Assembly (NCBI GenBank): GCA_023136985.1
Contig: JAGLQD010000025.1
Coordinates: 1 to 6,417, forward strand
Source of the DNA: Candidatus Sabulitectum sp.
Lineage (GTDB): Bacteria; Fermentibacterota; Fermentibacteria; Fermentibacterales; JCC-6
DNA length: 6,417 bases
Reading direction: 5' to 3'
A program made the translations under genes and the position numbers. The notes below the pieces were generated by a model, which had not been told where the DNA came from, searched no databases, and saw only the letters and a list, made by a program, of their open reading frames with translations. Below are positions 1-4,475 of this stretch, in pieces. Every line of letters starts with the position of its first letter. Positions within the stretch are counted from its first letter, which is position 1.

Positions 1-920
1 TGATCACAGGTGCTGCCCAGATGGATGGTGCAATTCTTGTCATCGGTGCAAATGATGGTGTTATGGCCCAGACACAGGAGCACGTGCTTCTTGCCCGCCA
101 GGTTAACGTTCCAAGAATGGTTGTTTTCCTTAACAAGGTTGACATGGTTGATGATGACGAGCTCGTTGAGCTTGTTGAGATGGAAGTTCAGGAGCTTCTT
201 GATAAGTACCAGTTCGAGGAAGACAGCCCAATCATTCGCGGTTCAGCCCTTAAAGCGCTTAACAGCACAGGTATGCCGGATGATCCTGATGCCAAGTGTA
301 TCTACGAGCTTATGGAAGCTGTTGATACATGGATCCCAACACCAGAGCGCGATACAGACAAGCCTTTCCTTATGCCTGTTGAAGACGTTTTCTCGATCCC
401 CGGTCGCGGTACAGTTGCAACCGGTCGTATTGAACGCGGAGTTGTACATATACAGGATAAGATCGAGCTTGTAGGAATTCGTGAAACTCGCTCTACAGTT
501 TGTACAGGCGTTGAGATGTTCCGTAAGATCCTTGATGACGGACAGGCTGGAGATAATGTTGGCCTTCTTCTTAGAGGTGTTGGCAAAGATGAGATCGAGC
601 GTGGTCAGGTAATAGCCAAACCGGGTTCAATCACACCTCACACCGATTTCGAGGGAGAGGTTTACATCCTCAGCAAGAAGGAGGGTGGTCGTCACAAACC
701 ATTCTTCGATGGTTACAGACCTCAGTTCTACTTCCGTACAACTGATGTTACAGGAGCAATCGGCCTTCCAGAGGGTATGGAAATGATCATGCCTGGTGAC
801 AATGTAAAAATGAATGTTAAACTTATTACTCCCATCGCCATGGAAGAGGGTCTCCGTTTCGCTATTCGCGAGGGCGGACGTACTGTAGGCGCTGGAGTGG
901 TAACAAAAGTTTTAAAGTAG
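1..920 (+). CDS. tuf: Elongation factor Tu, C-terminal about 305 residues (5' end cut by window edge)
   Basis: EF-Tu is the GTPase that carries aminoacyl-tRNA to the ribosomal A site. The frame is open from base 3 and bases 1-2 are the end of a Met codon, so translation reads (M)ITGAAQMDGAILV, which matches EF-Tu just after the G3 region. About 90 N-terminal residues, including the P-loop, switch I and the DCPGH motif, lie outside the window. Visible in order: the G4 guanine-recognition motif NKVD (Val where E. coli has Cys), the G5-type SALKAL, then domain 2 (PFLMPVEDVFSIPGRGTVATGR) in shortened form PVEDVFSIPGRGTVATGR, and domain 3 ending GRTVGAGVVTKVLK, the normal C-terminus. The ATG at 21 is internal and not the start. 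rpmG begins seven bases after the stop, so the two are likely cotranscribed. All ten glutamines use CAG and leucines are mostly CTT, fitting a highly expressed gene. Identification is secure. Confidence 0.98.
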   Translation, partial: ITGAAQMDGAILVIGANDGVMAQTQEHVLLARQVNVPRMVVFLNKVDMVDDDELVELVEMEVQELLDKYQFEEDSPIIRGSALKALNSTGMPDDPDAKCIYELMEAVDTWIPTPERDTDKPFLMPVEDVFSIPGRGTVATGRIERGVVHIQDKIELVGIRETRSTVCTGVEMFRKILDDGQAGDNVGLLLRGVGKDEIERGQVIAKPGSITPHTDFEGEVYILSKKEGGRHKPFFDGYRPQFYFRTTDVTGAIGLPEGMEMIMPGDNVKMNVKLITPIAMEEGLRFAIREGGRTVGAGVVTKVLK

Positions 921-927
921 GTTAGCG

Positions 928-1077
928 GTGAGAATTATAGCAACACTGGCCTGCACAGAGTGCAAGCGCAGAAACTACACCACTACCAAGAATAAGAGAA
1001 CCCATCCCGAGAGGATGGAGCTCAAGAAGTACTGCCGTTTCTGCCGTAAGCATACTCTGCACAGAGAAGGCAAATAG
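928..1077 (+). CDS. rpmG: 50S ribosomal protein L33, zinc-binding (C+) form
   Basis: This 49-residue protein starts at GTG 928 and reads MRIIATLACTECKRRNYTTT, then a basic tail ending HREGK. L33 is a small protein of the large subunit near the E site. Four cysteines in two CxxC pairs (C9, C12, C36, C39) form the zinc ribbon of the C+ form of the family; the length of 49 is typical. No ATG is available at the right place, so the GTG start is chosen; AGG at 919-921, six bases upstream, can serve as a weak ribosome-binding site and overlaps the tuf stop TAG (918-920), suggesting translational coupling to tuf. Position between tuf and tRNA-Trp/secE is a common bacterial order. Identification is firm from the cysteine pattern and context; the exact start is slightly less certain. 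Confidence 0.95.
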   Translation: MRIIATLACTECKRRNYTTTKNKRTHPERMELKKYCRFCRKHTLHREGK

Positions 1078-1117
1078 CGTAGCAAGCGGGTACTGACTGG
1101 ATAAGAAGAGCGGTCGC

Positions 1118-1193
1118 AGGGCAGTAGCACAATTGGCAGTGCATCGGACTCCAAATCCGAAGGTTGAGGGTTCAAGTCCTTCCTGCCCTGCCA
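1118..1193 (+). tRNA. trnW: tRNA-Trp, anticodon CCA, 3' CCA encoded
   Basis: The 76-base sequence folds as a complete cloverleaf. Acceptor stem AGGGCAG (1118-1124) pairs with CTGCCCT (1183-1189). The D stem is GCAC/GTGC (1127-1130, 1139-1142) around an AATTGGCA loop. The anticodon stem TCGGA/TCCGA (1144-1148, 1156-1160) encloses the loop CTCCAAA with anticodon CCA at 1151-1153. The T stem GAGGG/CCTTC (one G-U pair) holds the loop TTCAAGT. The discriminator is G1190 and the CCA tail (1191-1193) is encoded. No intron is present. Lying 40 bases after rpmG and 47 before secE on the same strand, it is probably cut from a transcript shared with those mRNAs; a tRNA-Trp beside secE is a common arrangement in bacteria. 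Confidence 0.98.
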
Positions 1194-1240
1194 GCCTCTC
1201 TTCACAAGCAGGATTGGCAGTAATGCCGAAAGGACGGAAA

Positions 1241-1486
1241 ATGGCTGCAAAAGCCGTGAAAGCAACAAAGAGTGACAATCCGCTGGTAAGATTGTGGAAA
1301 ACAGTCACAGTGTTTTTCGGAGAGGTAAAAGCCGAAATGATCAAGGTGTCATGGCCAAGTCGCGATGAAGCGATCTCTTCCACCTGGGTTGTGATCGGCG
1401 CAGTGGTGATTGTGGCTATCTGGATTTTTGTGGTTGATAAGATTACAGCCATGACCATGGCAGGCCTTGTTAGACTTCTCGGCTGA
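1241..1486 (+). CDS. secE: Preprotein translocase subunit SecE, short single-span form
   Basis: SecE stabilises SecY in the SecYEG channel of the cytoplasmic membrane. The 81-residue product has a basic N-terminus, the conserved amphipathic segment EVKAEMIKVSWPSRDE at about residues 28-43, which is the family signature, and one hydrophobic span at about residues 48-65 (rich in V, I, A and W). It is the short form seen in most bacteria, unlike the three-span E. coli protein. The frame runs open back into the tRNA, so that extension is spurious. I chose ATG 1241 because AAGGA at 1230-1234 lies six bases before it. ATG 1223 would add six residues (MPKGRK) with AGGA at 1210-1213 nine bases upstream and cannot be excluded. 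nusG follows after 24 bases, the usual partner order. Confidence 0.95.
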   Translation: MAAKAVKATKSDNPLVRLWKTVTVFFGEVKAEMIKVSWPSRDEAISSTWVVIGAVVIVAIWIFVVDKITAMTMAGLVRLLG

Positions 1487-1510
1487 CAGAAATTTTCAGA
1501 AAGGCACACG

Positions 1511-2113
1511 ATGACTGTAGAACCATTGGATACCCTGGATAAGGACGCAGGCGAAGTCGTGGCTGAGTCTGAGGAAGAAAATAAGAATTTCAAATGGTAT
1601 GTGGTTCACTCCTTTTCGGGGTATGAGCAGAAGGTAGCAAAATTCCTTGAAGGCCAGCTTCTTCGGAGATATCCCGGCCGTATTGGTAAGACACTCATTC
1701 CCACCGAGGAGATTACCCACAGGAAGAACGGCAAGGAGTACACCCGGGAAAAGAAACTGTATCCCGGTTATGTTTTTGTTGAGCTGGAGATAACTGATGA
1801 AATTATCATGGACATCAGAGCCATGAGCAATGTCAGTGGTTTTCCTCCCATGAACAGAGGCAAGCCAGTGCCGCTTACCGGGCCGGATATGAAAAGAATT
1901 CAGGGCCAGACAACAGGAACCGCTGACAAAAAGATCGTACGGATTCAGTTTAAGGTTGGACAGGCAGTCAGGGTAACTGATGGACCATTCCGTAATTTTA
2001 CTGGTGTTGTGGAAACAATCAACGCAGAGCGGGGCAAGGTCAGGGTAATATTTACGATATTCGGGCGGAAAGCGCCTGTAGAGATCGATTACAAACAGGT
2101 AAGGATGGTTTGA
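1511..2113 (+). CDS. nusG: Transcription termination/antitermination factor NusG
   Basis: NusG binds the clamp helices of RNA polymerase, suppresses pausing and contacts Rho or ribosomal S10. The product is 200 residues. An acidic extension (about residues 1-26, nine Asp/Glu) precedes the NGN domain, which starts at KWYVVHSFSGYEQKVA (residue 28) and includes KKLYPGYVFVE and GFPPMNRGKPVPL. The C-terminal KOW domain occupies about residues 147-200, with FKVGQAVRVTDGPFRNFTG and a final VEIDYKQVRMV. ATG 1511 has AGAAAGG (1498-1504) six bases upstream. Length is near that of family members (about 180 in E. coli), the excess being the N-terminal extension. It lies between secE and rplK, the standard order. 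Glutamines are all CAG, like the surrounding genes. Identification is secure. Confidence 0.98.
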   Translation: MTVEPLDTLDKDAGEVVAESEEENKNFKWYVVHSFSGYEQKVAKFLEGQLLRRYPGRIGKTLIPTEEITHRKNGKEYTREKKLYPGYVFVELEITDEIIMDIRAMSNVSGFPPMNRGKPVPLTGPDMKRIQGQTTGTADKKIVRIQFKVGQAVRVTDGPFRNFTGVVETINAERGKVRVIFTIFGRKAPVEIDYKQVRMV

Positions 2114-2208
2114 GGGTACACCGGAACCTTCAGGCTTTATTCATAAATATCCGGTAAACTACTGCTGACCCCAGTAAGGGGAGGGGTAAGCAGCAGAAAG
2201 GAGTAACC
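2114..2208 (+). promoter_or_regulatory. nusG-rplK spacer with candidate leader hairpins
   Basis: The 95-base spacer has two possible RNA structures. ACCGGA (2120-2125) can pair with TCCGGT (2150-2155) across a 24-base loop. CTGCTGACCCC (2162-2172) can pair with GGGGTAAGCAG (2183-2193) with one internal G-A mismatch, leaving a 10-base loop; alternatively CCCC (2169-2172) pairs with GGGG (2178-2181) in a tight hairpin, so the two folds exclude each other. The rplK ribosome-binding site AAAGGAG (2197-2203) begins four bases after the longer stem. In many bacteria L1 represses the rplK-rplA mRNA by binding a leader structure that mimics its 23S rRNA site, and this is the expected place. I cannot match the L1 rRNA target motif, so the role is inference. 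No convincing sigma-70 promoter is visible. Confidence 0.35.
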
Positions 2209-2637
2209 ATGGCCAAGAAAATCTTGGGCGTGGTAAAGCTTCAGCTTCCTGCAGGCAAGGCTACACCGGCACCACCGGTTGGCCCGGCTCTCGGTCAGTA
2301 CGGAATAAATCTGGCTGGGTTCTGTAAGGACTTCAACGCCCGCACCCAGGGCAAAGAAGGACTTATCATTCCTGCGGTAGTTACTGTCTACAAAGACAGA
2401 AGCTTTACCTTTATACTCAAGTCCCCCCCTGCTTCAGTACTGCTGAAACGGGCAGCTGGGTTGGCAAAGGGATCTGCGGAATCCAATCGCGAAAAGGTTG
2501 GAACTGTTACTGTTGAACAGTGCAGGGAGATCGCTAAGCTAAAGGAAAAAGACCTGAATGCAGCATCAGAGGAAGCAGCCATCAGAATGATAGCTGGAAC
2601 CGCTCGCAGCATGGGTCTGGAGGTGGTGGATGGCTAA
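2209..2637 (+). CDS. rplK: 50S ribosomal protein L11
   Basis: L11 binds the GTPase-associated region of 23S rRNA at the base of the factor-binding stalk and takes part in factor-dependent GTP hydrolysis and the stringent response. The 142 residues are the usual family length. The N-terminal domain reads MAKKILGVVKLQLPAGKA, followed by PAPPVGPALGQYG, including the Pro22-Pro23 pair at the thiostrepton-contact helix. The linker includes YKDRSFTF, and the C-terminal RNA-binding domain runs from about residue 75, ending IAGTARSMGLEVVDG. ATG 2209 has a strong site, AAAGGAG at 2197-2203. The stop overlaps the start of rplA by eight bases, giving likely translational coupling and balanced output of L11 and L1. 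No unusual features are seen. Confidence 0.99.
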   Translation: MAKKILGVVKLQLPAGKATPAPPVGPALGQYGINLAGFCKDFNARTQGKEGLIIPAVVTVYKDRSFTFILKSPPASVLLKRAAGLAKGSAESNREKVGTVTVEQCREIAKLKEKDLNAASEEAAIRMIAGTARSMGLEVVDG

Positions 2638-3331
2638 AAGCAAGAGAATTGCAAAAGCCCGGGGAGCTATTGACAGAGATAAAAGCTATACTCTGGAAGA
2701 AACAGTGACGGCGATCAAAGAACACGCCACTGCAAAGTTCAACGAAACAGTCGAGGTTGCATGTAATCTTGGAGTAGATCCAAAGTACAGCGATCAGGTT
2801 GTTCGTGGAACCTGTATGCTTCCCCACGGAACCGGTAAGGTTGTCCGTGTGCTTGCTTTCGCCAGAGGCGACAAAGCAGAGGAAGCAAAAGAAGCAGGAG
2901 CAGACCATATCGGAGATGAGGAGACTGCCAAAAAGATCACCGGCGGCTGGCTTGACTTTGATGTTGTGATCGCTTCTCCTGACATGATGGGTGTTGTGGG
3001 CAAGCTCGGAAGGGTGCTTGGACCCAGGGGCCTTATGCCTAACCCGAAAACAGGAACAGTTACCATGGAAGTGGGAAATGCCGTCAGGGATGCCAAGGCT
3101 GGAAAGATCAGCTTCAGAGTTGACAAGACCGGTAATGTGCATGTTCCTGTGGGCAAAGTAAGCTTTGATGAGAATGCTCTCAAAGAAAATATCCTTACCT
3201 TCATGGAAAAGGTGATTCAGCTTAGACCAGCCTCTGTTAAAGGGCGCTATCTTAAGAACATGTCTGTTTCCTCAACCATGGGCCCCGGCATCCGCGTGGA
3301 CATCAGTGATGTTCGTGCGCTGCTCAGGTAG
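2630..3331 (+). CDS. rplA: 50S ribosomal protein L1
   Basis: L1 forms the mobile stalk next to the E site that assists tRNA release, and in many bacteria represses its own mRNA. The 233 residues match the family length. Recognisable parts are the basic start MAKSKRIAKARGAID, the LPHGTGK segment (about residue 64), the second-domain motif GRVLGPRGLMPNPKTGTV, and the C-terminal SSTMGPGIRVD. ATG 2630 lies inside the end of rplK; GGAGG at 2619-2623, six bases upstream, is therefore within rplK coding sequence, consistent with coupling. rplJ begins 17 bases after the stop, so rplK, rplA, rplJ and rplL may share a transcript. Identification is secure. Confidence 0.99.
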   Translation: MAKSKRIAKARGAIDRDKSYTLEETVTAIKEHATAKFNETVEVACNLGVDPKYSDQVVRGTCMLPHGTGKVVRVLAFARGDKAEEAKEAGADHIGDEETAKKITGGWLDFDVVIASPDMMGVVGKLGRVLGPRGLMPNPKTGTVTMEVGNAVRDAKAGKISFRVDKTGNVHVPVGKVSFDENALKENILTFMEKVIQLRPASVKGRYLKNMSVSSTMGPGIRVDISDVRALLR

Positions 3332-3348
3332 AAAGGAGTTGCGGCAAA

Positions 3349-3879
3349 ATGAGTATTACAAGAAATCACAAAGAAGTCGTAGTCTCTGATCTCCATGGCG
3401 GTATCGGAGAATCCGGCTCAGTAGTACTGGCTGATTTCACAGGTATCAACGTTGAGGACATGACTGATCTGCGTATTCAGATGCGAGAAGCCGGAATTGT
3501 TTTTACAGTGGTTAAAAACACCCTGCTCAAGCTTGCTTTTGAGGAGATCGGCATTAAGCCTGAAGAGGAGATCTTTGGTCTTCTCAACGGACCTACTGCT
3601 ATCGCATACAGTGAAGACGAAGTTGCCCCTGCAAGGATCATAAAGGCTTTCTCAAAGGCTCACAAAGGATTGCTTGTAATGAAGGGCGGTTTTGTTGCCG
3701 GTAGGAGCTTCAGTGCAACTGAAGTTATCAGTCTGGCTGACATGCCTAGTAAAGATGAGCTTCTTGCTCGGGTGATCGGTTCAATGAATTCACCCCTGCA
3801 GGGCTTTGTAATGGTTACCAGTGGTGTTCTCAGAAAGTTCCTTTACGCTGTTAATGCCATCAGCGAGAGCAAAGAATAA
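3349..3879 (+). CDS. rplJ: 50S ribosomal protein L10
   Basis: L10 anchors the L7/L12 dimers to 23S rRNA next to L11, forming the stalk. The product has 176 residues, normal for the family. The N-terminal rRNA-binding domain (about residues 1-135) includes VVLADFTGINVEDMTDLR and TVVKNTLLKLA, the latter being the conserved V-K-N-T-L motif. GPTAIAY and MKGGFVAG follow. The C-terminal helix (about residues 135-176), where L7/L12 binds, includes SPLQGFVMV and ends NAISESKE. ATG 3349 is preceded by AAAGGAG (3332-3338) at a rather long spacing of ten bases. Only 17 bases separate it from rplA, so the L10-(L12) autoregulatory leader known from E. coli and Bacillus has no spacer of its own here. rplL follows 57 bases downstream. 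Confidence 0.98.
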   Translation: MSITRNHKEVVVSDLHGGIGESGSVVLADFTGINVEDMTDLRIQMREAGIVFTVVKNTLLKLAFEEIGIKPEEEIFGLLNGPTAIAYSEDEVAPARIIKAFSKAHKGLLVMKGGFVAGRSFSATEVISLADMPSKDELLARVIGSMNSPLQGFVMVTSGVLRKFLYAVNAISESKE

Positions 3880-3936
3880 CTTGAACAAAAATAACACGGA
3901 ATTCACTGGAATTTCGCGAAGTACGGAGGAAATACG

Positions 3937-4314
3937 ATGAGTGAAGACAGAAAGGCCACGGTCATCGAGGCTATTTCGAACATGACCGTCCTTGAGCTCG
4001 CTGAGCTTGTTAAGGAAATGGAAGAGAAGTTCGGTGTTTCAGCAGCAGCTCCAGTTGCAGCAGTGGCAGCAGCCGGGCCTGCTGGAGAAGCTGTAGAAGA
4101 GCAGAGCGAATTCGATGTTGTTCTTGAAAGCTTCGGCGCCAAGAAGATCGCTGTGATCAAGGTTGTTCGCGAGCTTACCGGCCTGGGTCTCAAGGAAGCC
4201 AAGGATCTTGTGGACAATGTTCCTTCCAAGGTCAAAGAGGGCGTTGAGAAACCCGAAGCAGAAGAAGTAAAGAAGCAGCTTGAAGAGGCCGGCGGAACAG
4301 CTGTTCTCAAATAG
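3937..4314 (+). CDS. rplL: 50S ribosomal protein L7/L12
   Basis: L7/L12 is the multicopy acidic stalk protein that recruits EF-Tu, EF-G and other GTPase factors. The 125 residues divide into an N-terminal dimerisation and L10-binding domain (about 1-33, with NMTVLELAELVKEMEEKFGV), a flexible Ala/Pro/Gly-rich hinge (about 35-55) and a C-terminal factor-binding domain (about 58-125) with FDVVLESFGAKKIAVIKVVR, then GLGLKEAKDLVDNVP and the end GGTAVLK. ATG 3937 has GGAGGA (3925-3930) six bases upstream, the strongest such site near this gene, as expected because L7/L12 is made in several copies per ribosome. The 57-base spacer from rplJ holds no clear structure. A strong hairpin lies 21 bases after the stop, before rpoB. 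Confidence 0.99.
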   Translation: MSEDRKATVIEAISNMTVLELAELVKEMEEKFGVSAAAPVAAVAAAGPAGEAVEEQSEFDVVLESFGAKKIAVIKVVRELTGLGLKEAKDLVDNVPSKVKEGVEKPEAEEVKKQLEEAGGTAVLK

Positions 4315-4335
4315 AGATCAAGTACCTGAACTGAT

Positions 4336-4364
4336 GGCGGGAGGAGATTACAGCTTCTCCCGCC
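4336..4364 (+). promoter_or_regulatory. Strong hairpin in rplL-rpoB spacer: candidate attenuator or RNA-processing site
   Basis: GGCGGGAGGAG (4336-4346) pairs with CTTCTCCCGCC (4354-4364) over 11 base pairs, ten Watson-Crick and one G-U, with the 7-base loop ATTACAG. The bases that follow (TTCAGCCCCTATTCC) contain no run of T, so this is not a standard intrinsic terminator. In E. coli the rplL-rpoB interval holds a partial terminator and an RNase III processing site that lower expression of the polymerase genes relative to L7/L12. A similar role here is inferred from position and structure only. Confidence 0.6.
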
Positions 4365-4376
4365 TTCAGCCCCTAT

Positions 4377-4451
4377 TCCCGGACATCCGGCCCGGGACAT
4401 AATATTGCCGGTGAGAAATTTGGGCATACCGCTAATTAGCTTATTTCGGTA
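4377..4451 (+). promoter_or_regulatory. Two weaker potential hairpins in the rpoB leader
   Basis: TCCCGG (4377-4382) pairs with CCGGGA (4392-4397) around a 9-base loop, and CCGG inside that loop gives an alternative fold. Further on, TACCG (4427-4431) pairs with CGGTA (4447-4451) around a 15-base loop, with a perfect 10-base palindrome GCTAATTAGC at 4431-4440 overlapping it. CATAAT at 4398-4403 resembles a -10 box but has no matching -35 hexamer at normal spacing. These may be leader structures before rpoB or chance; no function is claimed. Confidence 0.3.
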
Positions 4452-4475
4452 CAGGAGCAGTGTAGAGGAGTGGCA

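Noticed and set aside
1132..1221. ATTGGCAGT at 1132-1140 (tRNA D arm) repeated at 1213-1221 before secE
   Set aside because: Only nine bases match and the second copy does not extend into a tRNA fragment or att-like site; no integration is evident.
1133..1222. N-terminal extension of SecE back to ATG 1133
   Set aside because: It would be translated from within the tRNA gene and lacks a ribosome-binding site; well-placed starts exist at 1241 and 1223.
922..1593. 223-residue open frame on the minus strand across rpmG, tRNA-Trp and secE, plus a 97-residue one at 975-1268
   Set aside because: They are antisense to well-supported genes. Their peptides over the tRNA (GLEPSTFGF and KDLNPQPSDLESDALPI types) are the familiar spurious translation of the opposite strand of tRNA genes.
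2155..2160. TAAACT as a -10 box for a promoter before rplK
   Set aside because: Weak match and no acceptable -35 hexamer upstream.
2582..3142. 186-residue minus-strand open frame opposite rplA
   Set aside because: Antisense shadow of rplA, with no recognisable domain, no ribosome-binding evidence and low-complexity composition.
3898..3913. Two GGAATT copies ten bases apart in the rplJ-rplL spacer
   Set aside because: Short six-base repeat of the kind expected by chance; no stem or known operator follows from it.
4398..4403. CATAAT as a -10 box for a separate rpoB promoter
   Set aside because: No sequence resembling TTGACA at 16-18 bases upstream; the region there is part of a GC-rich hairpin.
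3903..4427. 174-residue minus-strand open frame opposite rplL and the spacer
   Set aside because: Shadow of the Ala-rich rplL sequence, producing a Ser/Thr/Ala-rich peptide unlike any family I recognise.
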